Shown here one piece after another: positions 1 to 11,660 of a stretch of 64,000 nt of DNA. The notes beneath the pieces were generated by a model that did no database searches, had not been told where the DNA came from, and was given only the letters and a program-made list of their open reading frames with translations. Position 1 is the stretch's first letter. Each line of letters begins with the position of its first letter. The translations under genes were made by a program, and so were the position numbers. Origin of the DNA: Larus michahellis. Lineage: Eukaryota > Chordata > Aves > Charadriiformes > Laridae. The DNA is taken from positions 248,001-312,000 of the forward strand of contig NC_133927.1 in NCBI RefSeq assembly GCF_964199755.1, written 5' to 3'.

Positions 1-35
1 GACTTTAAGGAAAACTATGCCCAGAGACTTGACTT

Positions 36-105
36 GTTAGGGCGTTTTGCATGTTAATGAGCCCTCTGGTGCCAAGTGCCTGAACTGCAGATCCTGAAAG
101 ACTGA
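36..105. repeat. Short dispersed repeat shared with 33205-33265
   Basis: The stretch around GCATGTTAATGAGCCCTCTG recurs almost unchanged at about 33205-33265, and a weaker relative is visible near 10430-10470 (and its duplicate near 29130). The family is not identified. Bases 105-440 hold nothing else I recognise. Confidence 0.6.
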
Positions 106-439
106 ACAAGCCTCAAGACAAGTAAAAGTCAGCAGCAAACCTCCAAGAGTTTCCCAGAGTCCTTGGAGGCTGGTGAAGCAGGAAGTCAGAGGTGCTGCTT
201 CGAGGTGGAAAATCAAACGTGGCATGTGGTTGTGAAAGCCCTCGATGTGTGTCACCAAGCAGGACAGCCAAGCCCTGACCCCATCTGCTGGGAAAGGGGA
301 TCCGTCAACTCACGGGATGCTCACACCTCAAGCCCTGCTCCCCCGGACACTGCTTCAAGGCTTCTAACAGAGATGCAGACTGCTGCATTGGACATATGTA
401 TGTTTATATTTTTTTTAATAGGTACTGATACTCCTTGGG

Positions 440-1140
440 AAATCAAACAAACTCCTGAAGGAGTATTGAAGGATTCTTGATATGGTCAGGGCTGTATAAG
501 GGCACATGTAAAGCATCCCTGCACCTGATGCGAATTAATTCGGTGGCCATGGAAGCTCTGATGCACACACAAGATGCCGGTGTGACCAGGAAGGGGAAGA
601 CTGGATCTAAACAGCACGTTTCCAAAGCTGAGAGCATGAGCGTCATGGTGTCACTGCAGGAGAGCTCCAGCCTTGGGGCAAAATCACAAAAGTGGTCTAG
701 TACATCAGGGCCAGCCAATGTATGTGGGACAAGAAGGAAATGATTACTGCAGATGACAGAAATCCCCCCAGCCAAGGTGCAGCTGTCTTCTAGCGACAAC
801 CCTTCCAGTTCAGGAGTCTTGCAGAGAGCAGGGGGTGGCACAGAGCCAAGTACTGGTCATAGCATGTGGCCACCAGCAGGAGCCACTCTGTACCTGCCAA
901 AGGTGCAGGAAATAGCCCTAAGAGCGCTGTGAGCAGAGATGGTGCTGTGCCCAGTGGGAGGACAGTCAGGGTGGCGGAGCTGTAGCAGGTTTCCAGGTTT
1001 TCCACCAGCAGCCCCATGCTGAGGCTGTTCCCAACTGCAATTATGGGGCAGGTCATGGGAGGGAGGAGGAAGAGATTTTTCTGAAGGTTGGGGACGTTCC
1101 CCATTCCCATTAGGGGAAACTCCACTGATGATGACAAATT
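440..1140 (-). pseudogene. Olfactory receptor pseudogene (non-OR14 type), left copy
   Basis: Read on the minus strand this keeps receptor landmarks but no continuous reading frame. A TM1-like segment ending in VGNSLSMGLLV lies near 1030-1080. A TM3/DRY region reads CYDQYLALCHPLL near 830-860, with Q replacing R. A TM5-preceding loop reads VLDHFCDFAPRLELSCSDT near 650-710. That last motif is typical of OR6/OR10/OR11-like class II receptors and unlike the OR14-like genes elsewhere in this window. The HTPMYFFL motif of TM2 is missing, frames change between the pieces, and the end is degenerate. A related copy lies in opposite orientation at 20010-20985. It is a host receptor pseudogene; the exact subfamily is uncertain. 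Confidence 0.75.
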
Positions 1141-1990
1141 GTCCTAATCCCCTTTTGCCATGGAAAATTTTAGGTCTTCCTGTCCCCTCTCTCCTTGTGG
1201 GTACGCCTTCGAGTGACAACATTTGTTTCTCTGTTAGGTGCCTAAGGACATTGGGAAGGAAGTTCAGAGAGGTGAAACACGGAGGTGTCTGTGCTTCTGA
1301 GTGCATCATAGTCCCTAGACGTGCTCTGTTCTGTGTGAAGGGTGAGAAAAGCCATCTTCTGGAGGGCAGTGACACTCCTGCTTGCAGAACCCTTTCGGAC
1401 TGCGCGGGCGAAGTGCTCTGTGGACGTGCTGCTTTCAGACTGTGTGAAACAAGGGATGGGCCATAAGGACAGGGGAGGGTGAGGCAGCACACAGAGGCAC
1501 TTGCGATGAACCGGAAAAGGCAGGTGAGAGAAATCTCATTGGGCCGGTGGGGTTGTTCCTGAAGTCACACGCAGAATTGTCAGGGCTCTGACAGGGGTGT
1601 TCAAAGCCGCGAGCCCTTCCCTTCCACGTGCAGAGGCGTAGGGACTCTCTGGCCTCCTGCTGCCACTCCCAGATGCTGGGAGGCACCTCAGCCCTGTGGT
1701 GTGGTGCCCATCTGAGATGCCTCATGGCACGAGGTATGGACATAGGGACCCTGGTTCACGGAAGCACATCCCAGTGCGGCATCCAGGTGGTTTCCCAGAG
1801 GGCGTTCCTCTCAAAGTCAAGTTACCCGAAGACAGAGTGTGTCCCACGGGCCTTCGTGGACGCTCTGGGAATAGCTGGTGGCACTTGTGCTCAACTCGGG
1901 TTCCTCTCCCCACATGCACATGATGTGCATGCTTGAGTCTCCTCCATGCAATGCACTCAAGGACTTCTGACCTCATCAGGTGGCACTTTC
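440..1990 (-). repeat. Arm A of a 1.5-kb inverted duplication (partner 19290-20440)
   Basis: The reverse complement of this stretch aligns in order with 19290-20440. The receptor pseudogene remains, its upstream flank (for example AGAAGATGGC and GAGCACGTCTAGGGA around 1310-1350 versus 19865-19910), and the segment around 1740-1960 matches 19340-19530. By eye the arms are clearly homologous but diverged, with many small indels. Confidence 0.75.
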
Positions 1991-1999
1991 TCGGCTCGC

Positions 2000-2220
2000 T
2001 GTGGCTCCATCAAAGATGTCCCTGAGGCTCCAGGGGAACCTGCTGTGAAACAAGCTGAAGTCATGGCTGATGTTTCCTCCCTCAGCTGTTGCGGGGGACA
2101 TTCCTTTCCGGCAGTATCATTTCCCCTATCAGAGGCAGAGTTAGGTCCCAGAACGACCTCTTCTTTTCCACCTATGAGACAGGACACCCAGACAATGAAA
2201 GGGAGGAATCTCCTGTACCC
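2000..2220 (-). repeat. Receptor-upstream block, matches 15488-15690
   Basis: On the minus strand this resembles 15488-15690 on the plus strand. Shared pieces include TTGTCTGGGTGTCCTGTC, CAGCTGAGGGAGG-AACATCAG and CAGCAGGTTCCCCTGGAGCC. In both places the block lies upstream of a receptor sequence read in the same direction, so it may be part of an old 5' untranslated exon or promoter region. That role is inference. Confidence 0.6.
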
Positions 2221-2239
2221 CTGCAAACCACAGTGCACA

Positions 2240-2740
2240 TTTGAAGTGCCAGAGGTGGCCCGAGACATGTGCAGGTATCTCTAAACTTTGATGGAGCAGT
2301 TCAGAGGGACAGGGCAGCGTCTGGGGCCATCATTTTGGAGGCTCTTGGGGCATTGCTTTGGGCAGCTGAAGTGACAGCAGATGGCCACCTTTAGGACAAT
2401 GAAGCCTGTTCCTGCTCACTATGTACAGGGCAGCCTATAGAGCTATTCCTCTGAGCAAATGGAGTCATTGCCATCTGAAGAGCTACGTCTCTCTCTCTTC
2501 TCCACCAGCTGTCTTTACCAGATCTCCATTGGCAGTTAGGGCTGGGTTCTCACTGGCACCCCTACAATGCCCAACCTAATTCAGGGCAGCTGCCCAATTT
2601 CAAGGTTAACTCCATCCTGTGGAGCTGCCTGAGGTGCCAGGGCTCTCCAGCACAACTGCGTGCAGCCGGCAGGGACAGCACAGGACTTGCGCGAACATCA
2701 TCCCCATTCAGAGCAGCCGTGTAAGAGACCCCAAGAGACC
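2240..2740. repeat. Inverted repeat, left arm (partner 4960-5430)
   Basis: The reverse complement of 5330-5430 matches 2240-2340 (GGAGCAGTTCA, GACAGGGCAGC, GCCATCAT-like ending), and the reverse complement of 4960-5125 matches 2570-2740 (CCTAATTCAGGGCAGCT, GGTGCCAGGGCTCTCCAGCA, CGGCAGGGAC). The order is mirrored, so the two arms form a diverged inverted repeat with about 2.2 kb between them. Confidence 0.7.
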
Positions 2741-3960
2741 TTCTGAGGCGTTCAGTGCTTTCCTTCAAGCAACTGCAGTGAGGCAAGTGCTGTCCCATCT
2801 CAATCCAGTAGATGCAGGGAGTGCTTCTCCCACATCCCTCAGTCATCCCTTTGATGCTGCAGTCAAGGAACAGAGCAATGATTTTCACAGTGTTCCTGGA
2901 TCTCCGGATACCCATAGCCAAGGACACTTGCAAAAGCCCCTTGTCCTGCCTGGAGATCAGCTTCACCTGCACCACAGGCCCTCTGGGGCTGCAGAGACCC
3001 CGCAGACAGCAAAGCCCTCTCCTGCTGGGGCTGCAGAGTCCAGCCCTGCTTCTCTCTCGTCCTGAGGAGAGCAGGGATTGATCTCCTCCTTTCCCCTTTA
3101 CATTGCCATCTGCCATCCCCCCCAGCATGCTCTGACGCAAACCTTTTGCCTGCACGGTACTTGGGCACTTGGTAACAGCTGGCTTTGTTGCACGCCTGAG
3201 CTTGGCCCTGGTGCCACGACTGAGGTCCAGCACACCTCTGCTCTGACACAAAGAACCTATAATGAAGGAGAGGAAGGGGACCAACTCTTATTTAACCAAC
3301 CTGAGGAAGCCTTGGGCTCACCAACGACGTAACGTCTTACCGGGGACATCAATGACCCTGTGTATTGAGTTGACATGGCTAGGTTTTGGTAGGGGTGAGG
3401 GGGCTGCAGAGGTGGCTTAGGAGAAAAGGGATCAGGAGGTGACTCCCTGTGAGAGAGAGCCACTTTCAGCTGGCTCCAAAAGGGACATGCCACTGCCCAA
3501 AGCTGAGCCAGTAAGCAATTCTCGTGGCACCTCTGTGATAGCATATTGAAGCAAGGCTAAACAGCAGCGTGCAGTCACCGTAAGAGAGAGGAGTGAGACA
3601 CATGGAGAGAAACAGCCCTGCAGACAGCAAGGCGAGTGGAGAAGGAGGGGGAGCGGGAGTGAAGCTGGGTGGGCACCTGGCAGCCAAAAGTCAGCCCAGC
3701 ACCCCCTGACATTCCCAGGAGAGCACGGTGCAAATGCTCCTTTAGGTGTCTGGAGGCTCTTTGCCTCAGCTTTTTAGCACAGCTGCCAGATGGGCCAAGC
3801 AAGGCGATGCTCACCTGGATCAGAAAACCTGTGTCATCCTTGTCAGCCTTGGCTCTAGTAGCAAAGAAAGAGTGGAGTCTCAGCTCCCGAGGGAGTGAGG
3901 ACGAAGAGCAGAGTGCAGATTCCGGGTCTCAGGGTGGCAGACATTGGCCTGTTCTGGGAA
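2741..3960. other. No recognisable gene
   Basis: Only short, non-family reading frames are present. I see no receptor motif, transposon domain or RNA gene. Base composition is like the surrounding repeat-rich DNA. Confidence 0.5.
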
Positions 3961-4029
3961 CTTTCCGTTCAGGCTGGAAGTGACCTTGCAAGATTTCTAT
4001 AGACCAACATTCTACGCAAAGCAGGGTCA

Positions 4030-4400
4030 CAGCAGAAAGTGCCTGCAGCATTTGGGTGCTGCCAGTTGTTAGGGAGTTCCCGCAAACTCCAGATGCTTTC
4101 AATGATGATGGAGAGTGGCTTTACTGTGGCATCGTCCTGCCCTCTCAGCTCCCTCGGATGCCACCCCTCCAGTCCCATAGACTGCTAAGGATTGTGTTTG
4201 CTCAAGTAACTCCTGACTCTCTCCAAATTCACCACGGTTTTTTTTCCCTCCAGAGTCCTGCCTCAAGGCACAAAGGCCTGGGAGAGCTTGCTGGAGGAGA
4301 CCAAGGCAAGAAGGACACAGAGAATCTCAGATTCATCTACACCTGCTGTTACTAAATTCCAGCAGTGGCCACTCATTCTCTTTGTTTCTTCTTTAACTGT
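4030..4400 (-). mobile_element. Old CR1 LINE fragment
   Basis: On the minus strand, around 4050-4130, the frame reads IIESIWSLRELPNNWQH, a decayed form of the CR1 reverse transcriptase segment 'P..IIFE.SW..GE.P.DW'. Further upstream on that strand (4290-4350) a remnant of the 'AEVLN..FASVFTSK' segment is visible. It is frame-broken and old. The following 4400-4960 contains a diverged repeat also found near 13640-14120 and 14520-14790, with CCCCACTATTTCATGGTC as its best-conserved piece. Confidence 0.65.
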
Positions 4401-4959
4401 TCCTGAAGCCGCGGCCTCCCCTCGAACCCTTGCCTTGCAAGGGTCTACACTTGGGAAGCTCTAGCTTACCTAAAGCCATCCCCATTTCTCCTCTAGAGAC
4501 CCAGCATCTGTAGTCTGGCTTCAGTCTTTTCTCACTCCCCTTGGGAGCTGAGACCCCACTATTTCATGGTCGCTACAGCCCAGGCTGACATTTTCACACC
4601 CCTGATCAGAATTCCCTCTGAATTGACTGGACTCAGCAACACCTTTGTTGGCCTACCTTGCGCCTGTGCAAAGATGTTGTCCCAAGAGACCCAGAAACCT
4701 GCTGGACAGTATGCATGCTGCTGTGTTCCCCTTCCAGTGGTGTCAGGGTCATTAATGTCTCCAGTAAGACCTGGGGTCATTATTCTGGAGAGTTCCTTGT
4801 GTTGCTTAAATAGGCAAATGCGTGGAGATCCCAGTGTGATGTGCTTCCTGTTCCTGAACGGCTCTGCATCGACTGGATGGAGGTGGGTCAGACCCTGCCT
4901 CATTGCCCTCGTGGGATTCAGTTGCCGGCCAACAGAAACTGAATCTATGAGACATGGCA

Positions 4960-5430
4960 TCTGGAGTGTGTGTCTCGCACCCACTCTGAAGGCGATGCCT
5001 TTCCCGTAGGTCCTGTGCAGTCCCTGCCGGCCACCTGCAGTTGTGCTGGAGAGCCCTGGCACCTCCTGTAGCACAACAGGCCTGTCCATGGCCATTGAGT
5101 AGCTGCCCTGAATTAGGTTAGGTGATGTGGGGATGTCCATGAGACATCTGCCGTTACAGTCAGTGGGGATCTAGTATACACGGCTGATGGAGAAGATGGA
5201 TGAGGTCAATGGCAATGAGTCCATCTGGTCCCCTGACTACCTCAGAAGGCTGCCCTGGGTTGAAAGAGTAGGGAAAGGTTCAGTTGTCCGAAATGTGGCC
5301 ACGTGCTGGTGGCCAAAGGAATTCCTCATGACTCTCAAAGATGACGGCACCAGATGCTGCCCTGTCTCTATGAACTGCTCCGTTAGATCTTGCAGTTACC
5401 GGCACGTATCTTGGACCACGTCTGAGACCT
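4960..5430. repeat. Inverted repeat, right arm (partner 2240-2740)
   Basis: This is the mirror partner of 2240-2740. It ends about 200 bases before the long CR1 element begins. No coding sequence is recognised in it. Confidence 0.7.
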
Positions 5431-5683
5431 GAAATGTCAGTAGGTGTTTGAGTCTGAAGAGCTCACTGCTGGCCTCCATCTCCAGGAATGATGCTGGGAG
5501 CTGAGACCAGCAGCTCCCATGCAGCAGGTGCCTATTTTGTGCCCACCTGAAGAGAGGCAAGAGGAATCCCCCCTCCTGTGGGATTGTGACAGCCCTAAGT
5601 GAGAGCTGAGTCCACTTCACAGTACAGGACGCAGCTCCTTGAACAGTAACTTACTGGAAGCCTCTCGACCTGACCAGGACGTC

Positions 5684-6770
5684 ATGGTAAGAACTAGGCA
5701 GAAGGCCATGCTATCCCTGAGCTCTGCACCGAGCAGCTCCGATGTGGCCACTCAGACAGAGCTTGCGTGGGAACATGCTGCCACCCAGGTGTCAGGCTGC
5801 AGGGTGTGCCCTGCTCTTGTGCCGGTGTTGAATGGCAGTGGTGAGCAGACCTGTGGGAGGTGTGCCCAGGGAGAGGAACTCCTTCACCTCGTGATGGAGC
5901 TCCGTGAGGAGGTAAGTTGTTTGAGAAGTATAAGGGATTGTGAACAGGAGATAGATACCTGGAGTCGCACCCTGCCTTCCCTGAAAGAAGCACCACAGGC
6001 AGACAGAGCTCCACATACAGAGCACTCCCCACCCTCTAGCAGCGTGGCTGAATGTGGAGATTCAAGGACAGGGGCCAGTGGCAACAAGTCCCCGTCTGGC
6101 GTGGCAGGCGTGCCACCCAGGTGACGCCCACACCATCCCAGGTGCCCTTGCAGAACGGATATGATGTTCTGCAAAGGGAAGCGGAGGATGAGAAGGACAA
6201 CAGCTTGCTGAACTCGGAGTTGTCACCGAGGCCAAGACGGATTATGCCTCGTATAACAACATCCTCGGTTAGGAAAGAAAGACGGGTCCTTGTAGTAGGG
6301 GACTCGATTCTGAAGGGAGCGGAAGGTCCCATATGTAGACCAGACCCAATCTGTAGGGAAGTCTGCTGTCTCCCTGGGGCCAAAGTTAAGGATGTCCAGA
6401 AGAAACTCCCTACCCTGGTTAGGCCTACTGACTACTACCCTTTATGGATTTTTCAGTTAGGCAATGATGAAATTTCAGGAAGAAGCCTGAGGGCAATGAA
6501 GACTTCAGGGTCCTGGGACGGATGGTGAGGGGATCAGGAGCACAAGTAGTGTTTGCTTCTATCCCAACAGTTGCGAGGATTGATGAGAAGATTAACGGGA
6601 AATGCCAGCTGATCAATGCCTGGCTCAGAGACTGGTGTCATCGGCAGGACTTTGGGTTCTTTGATTATGGGCTGCTTTTCAGGACGCCAGGCCTGCTGGC
6701 AACAGACGGCAAAAGCCTGTCTCAGAGGGGGAAAAGGGTTTTAGGGCAGGAGTTGGCGGGGCTCATTTAG
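5684..6770 (+). pseudogene. CR1 ORF1, frame-shifted
   Basis: The ATG at 5684 starts MVRTRQKAMLSLSS. The frame continues to about 6120 and includes a coiled-coil-like stretch near 5890-5960 (LLHLVMELREEVSCLRS). Coding similarity then continues in another frame (about 6100-6528), with the esterase-like motif VVGDSILKGAE near 6297. It shifts again to 6522-6770, which reads VFASIPTV and GLLATDGKSLSQRGKRVLG. The GDSI and LGNDE motifs match the SGNH-hydrolase-like domain known in CR1 ORF1 proteins. At least two frame changes mean this ORF1 cannot encode a single protein as it stands. Confidence 0.75.
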
Positions 6771-6852
6771 GCCATTTAAGACAGGGCCTTAAACTAGATT
6801 CGAAGGGGGATGGGCATAGATCCAAGCTTGCTACAAAAAGCCTGAAGGTGGC

Positions 6853-9738
6853 ATGCTGGCACTAGACTTGGAAAAGATAGGGGGCGTAACCGGGCTCCTT
6901 TGGAATAAGTCTGGGGGTGGCAGAATTTCGGCTCCCACCAGGAAAAAGGAGAAAGGACCGATAGCCCAGCTGAAGTGCTTATACACTAATGCACGTAGCA
7001 CGGCCAACAAACAGGAGGAGCTGGGAGCCATTGTGCAGCAGGAGAATTATGACGTGGTCGCCATCACAGAAACGTGGTGGGGTGACTCACGTAGCTGTAG
7101 TGCTGCCATGGATGCCTATAGGCTCTTCAGGAAGGATAGGCAAGCAAGGAGAGGCGGGGGGGTGGCCCTGTATGTCAGGGAGTGTTATGAATGCTTTGAA
7201 CTAAATGATGGTGATAATGAGACTGAGTGTTTCTGGGTAAGAATCAGGGGCAGGGCTAACAAGGCGGATATCGTAGTAGCAGTCTGTTATAGACCGCCCA
7301 ACCAGGATGAGGAGGCAGATGAAATATTCTATAAACGGCTGGGAGAAGTCTCAAGATCGCGAGCTCTTGTCCTTGTGGGGGACTTCAATTTGCCGGACAT
7401 CTGCTGGGAATACAATACAGCAGGGAGGGAAGAGTCTAGAAGGTTCCTGGAATGTACTGGGGATAACTTCCTGACACAGCTGGTGAGAGAGCCAACTAGG
7501 GAAGGTGCCCTGCTGGATCTGTTGTTTGTAAACAGGGAAGGTCTTGTGGGGGATGTGACAGTTGGAGGCTGTCTCGGGAACAGTGACCATGAAATGATAG
7601 AGTTTTCGATTCTGCGAGAAGCAGGGAGAGGGGTCAGCAGAACTGCTACCTTGGACTTCCGGAGGGCGGACTTTGGGCTTTTCAGGAGCCTGGTTGACAA
7701 AGTCCCCTGGGAAACAGTCCTCCAGGGCAAAGGAGCCCAGGAAGCCTGGATGATTTTCAAGAAGGAAGTCTTAAAGGCGCAGGAGCAGGCTGTCCCCATG
7801 TGCCAGAAGACAAGCCGTTGGGGAAAAAGACCGGCCTGGCTAAACAGGGAGCTAGTGTTGCAACTTAGGGAAAAAAAGAGGATCTATGGCCTCTGGAAGG
7901 AAGGGCAGGCCACTCAAGAGGACTACAAAGAGGTAGTGAAGCTATGGAGGGAAACAATCCGGAGGGTCAAAGCCCAGCTAGAGCTAAACCTGGCTTCTGT
8001 TGTCAAGGACAACAAAAAAAGTTTCTATAAATAAATTAGCAATAAGAAGAGGACTGAGGATTATCTCTGTCCTCTAGTAGATGGGGCCAGCAACATAGTG
8101 ACCAAGGATGAGGAAAAGGCTGAGGTACTTAATGAAGTCTTTGCCTCAGTCTTCAGCAGTAGGACCAGTTGTTCCCTGAGCACCCAGAGCCCTGAGCTAG
8201 AAGACAGGGATGGGGAGCAGAATGAAGCCCCTGTAATCCAAAGGGAAACAGTGAGGGACCTGCTTCAGCACCTGGAGGTGCACAAATCTATGGGGCCGGA
8301 TGGGATCCACCCAAGGGTATTGAAAGAGCTGGCGGAGGTGCTCGCCAGGCCACTTTGCATCATTTATGAGCAGTCCTGGACAACCGGGGAGGTCCCAGCT
8401 GACTGGAGGTTGGCAAATGTGACACCCATCCACAAGAAGGGCCGGAAGGAGGATCCAGGGAACTACAGGCCAGTCAGTCTGACCTCGGTGCCTGGGAAGG
8501 TGATGGAACAGATCCTCCTCAGTGCCATTACACGGCACGTGCAGGAGAACAGGGTGATCAGGCCCAGTCAGCATGGGTTTGTGAAGGGAAGGTCATGCCT
8601 ATCAAACCTAATATCCTTCTATGATAAGGTGACCCACTTAGTGGATGAGGGAAAAGCTGTGGATGTTATCTACTGGGATTTTTGCAAAGCTTTTGACACT
8701 GTTTCCCACAGCATTCTCCTGGAGAAACTGGCTGCTCGTGGCCTGGACAGGTGTACTCTGCGCTGGGTAAAAAACTGGCTGGATGGCCGTGCCCAGAGAG
8801 TGGTGGTAAATGGAGTTAAATCCAGTTGGTGTCCGGTCACAAGTGGTGCCCCCCAGGGCTCGGTGCTGGGGCCGGTTCTCTTTAATATCTTTATCAATGA
8901 TCTGGATGAAGGGATCGAATGCGCCCTCAGTAAGTTCGCAGATGACACTAAACTGGGCGGGCGTCTTGATCTGCTGGAGGGTAGGTTGGCTCTGCAGAGG
9001 GATCTGGACAGGCTGGACCGATGGGCTGAGACCAATGGTATGAGGTTCAACAAGGCCAAGTGCCGGGTCCTGCACCTGAGTCACAACAACCCCACGCAGC
9101 GCTACAGGATTGGGGCAGAGTGGCTCGAAAGCAGCCCCGCAGAAAAGGACCTGGGGGTGTTGGTGGACAGCCGGCTGAATATGAGCCAGCAGTGTGCCCA
9201 GGTGGCCAAGAAGGCCAAGAGCATCCTAGCCTGTATCAGGAATAGTGTGGTGAGCCGGACTAGGGAAGTGATCATCCCCCTGTACTCGGCACTGGTGAGG
9301 CCCCACCTCGAGTACTGCGTTCAGTTTTGGGCCCCTCGCTACAAGAGGGACATTGAGGTGTTGGAGCGTGTCCAGAGAAGGGCTACAAAGCTGGTGAGGG
9401 GCCTGGAGGACAAACCTTATGAAGAACGACTGAGGGAGCTGGGGTTGTTCAGCCTGCAGAAGAGGAGGCTGAGGGGAGACCTTCTCACCCTCTACAACTC
9501 CCTGAAAGGAGGTTGTAGAGAGATGGGGGCTGACCTCTTCTCCCTGGTGACAAGTGATAGGATGAGAGGAAACGGGTTCACGTTACGTCAGGGGAGGTTT
9601 AGATTGGATATTAGGAAACCCTTTTTCACTGAAAGGGTTATTAAACATTGGAATAGGCTGCCCAGGGAGGTGGTGGATTCACCATCCCTGGAGGTGTTTA
9701 AAAAAAGGGTAGATGGGGCACTTAGGGACACGGTTTAG
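6853..9738 (+). CDS. CR1 ORF2 (endonuclease + reverse transcriptase), one in-frame stop
   Basis: The first 393 codons (6853-8034) form an apurinic-type endonuclease with its key residues visible: [26 protein letters not shown] and [12 protein letters not shown] at 8032-8034 interrupts the frame. Translation in the same frame resumes without shift, and 8098-9738 is a 546-codon open frame with reverse transcriptase motifs: [44 protein letters not shown] and the catalytic KFADDTK. It ends with the CR1 C-terminal region ([16 protein letters not shown]). The duplicate at 26686 has TAT in place of the TAA, so the stop is a single-base change. With that stop in place, copy 1 is probably inactive unless readthrough occurs. 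Confidence 0.9.
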
Positions 9739-11289
9739 AAGAGGCTTTTGTCAGGGTAGGTTAAAGGTTGGACTCGATGATCTTAAAGGTCCCTTCCAAC
9801 CTCAGCAATTCTATAATTCTATGATTCTGTGATTCTACCCCTTGCAGAAAAGCAACCTCATTAGAGGCAGCAGGTACTTAGCATATGGCCACAGAGGGTG
9901 TTTTATTGTTTATCAAACACGATCCGACATGATCAGGCTTTACTTTTCTTTGCTTGCAAAGAGGAGAAACCCTCCTGTGCCTGGGCGCAGCCAGGTCTCT
10001 AAGGAGAGCCAGAGGGAGCTGGTGCAATGGAGCTGTAACATCCAGCTGCAGAGACCGGCGGCGAAGTCTGATGGAAGGAAAATGATGTAAATCCCCACTG
10101 GGCAATGACAGAGATGGTGGGGTTGGGGTGGGGGTGAGGAGCAAGGATGTCCACACAGTGTCACCTCAAGGGACTGCTTTTCCTAAACATCCAGACCTCC
10201 TGAGGAGACCCTCTGGATCAATATCAGTTGCAGAAGACTTCTATCACCTTTTCTCTAGACTGAAATGTAAATTAAAAGAAACCCTTTAAACTAAAAAAAA
10301 AATAATTTATTAGGTTCTGATTGAAATCTTCCTTCTTAACTACACTATGAAAGAACTCCAATTAGCTGTAGAAGTCTTGAAGACTTGAAGGAAATTGAAG
10401 GAAGAGAAATAGGTCTTTAGGGCTTTCTGTACTTCAATGAGCCCCATGGTGTATTTAGCTCTGAGTCCACGAACCTCAGCTACTGAGAGAAGATTGAAAA
10501 CACTGCTCAAGAAGCCAGAGGCAAAACTCAAAGTACCTGGAAGCATTAATGGGCCCCACTGAGGGCCACTACTGACAAAGTCTCCCCATGGACTCGTTAG
10601 AGGAGATAGCTGGAGGCTGTGATTGCAGGAAGGCAGAGGCACAGTGCAGGTGGCTGTAAAGCTGTTGCTTTGTTTGATGAAGCAGAAGGGCCAAACCTGA
10701 CCCTCAGGCCCTGGGAAGGCAGATCCTGCCCCTCAGGTGTGGCTCAGGGCTCTTCCTGGGGGCAGTGGGGTGTGAGGGTGAGCAAGGCCAAGGGTAGGGA
10801 GACTGTACAACACCTCCCAGCTTCCCCATGCCACGATGAAGCAGAAACCACGTCAAGAGCCTCAAAATAAAGTTTCTTCTGGTGGGCCTTGGTGGCAGAG
10901 GCAACTGCCATAGCCAAGGGGACAAAGACCTTGGTGCTGTTGGGTTTTTTAGCCTGGCCAGAGCCCTAGGCCACCTCTACTGCAGAGTGACCATCACTGT
11001 CCCATGCCTGCGCCTCTTTCCTTGTAGGCTGCAGGCACCCGTCGTGCTTTCCCACATCGCTCTCGCCCCGGCATTTCCATATCTTTTCTGATGTCTCTCC
11101 ACTCTCACCGGCTGTTCCTTGAAACACAAAGCCATGGGCTAATACAGACTCCCTCTGGGTGACCTCTTGCACCACAGTGCAACCCTTTGACTGAGATTTC
11201 TTCTTCCTCACATGCAGTCCAAACCTTCCAAGCTGCAGTTTCTTGAGGTTTCCTTCTCTTCCTACTACCAAGAAAAGCTCCACCGCCTC

Positions 11290-11660
11290 TGAAGCCACCC
11301 TTCAAGCAGGTGCAGGCTACTCCTAGAGAGCCCTGGGCCTCCACTTCAAAAGGTACAGAAGCCCAGCTCCCTCAGCTTCTCCACAAAGGCCTCAAACGCC
11401 ATCCTGGCCAATGTCCTTTGGAGCTTCTCCACTTCCTCCTCCTTCCTTCAGAACAGAGAGCCCCACACACAGACACACTACACCAGATGTGGCCACACCA
11501 GTGCTGGGTCAAGGGGGATGATAAGTGCCTTGTCTGGGTGGCCGTGTGCCCCCTAATGCAGCCCTGTGTGCAGCTAGTCCAGTTCACGGTCCGCATGTAC
11601 CACTGGCTAAAGTTGCATCCCTCGTAATGCCCAGGCCCTTCTCCTTGGGGTCAGTCCTCG
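11290..11660 (-). mobile_element. Old CR1 fragment inside the duplication
   Basis: The reverse complement of the C-terminal part of CR1 ORF2 is recognisable from pieces such as CAGATGTGGCCACACCAGTG, GTCAAGGGGGATGAT and CAGCTCCCTCAGCTTCTCC. No frame is left. The duplicate copy lies at about 29990-30360. Confidence 0.65.

Larger units (their letters stand above)
5630..9835 (+). mobile_element. Nearly full-length CR1 LINE (copy 1)
   Basis: A non-LTR retrotransposon of the CR1 clade. It has an ORF1 region (5684-6770, frame-shifted), an ORF2 with endonuclease and reverse transcriptase (6853-9738), and a 3' end of about 100 bp finishing in the CR1 octamer-type tail ATTCTATGATTCTGTGATTCT near 9835. 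The 5' boundary is uncertain: the preceding inverted repeat ends near 5430, and the ORF1 start codon is at 5684. Bird CR1 copies are usually severely 5'-truncated, so a 4.2-kb copy is unusual and probably recent. The part from 7987 onward is duplicated at 26686. Confidence 0.93.
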
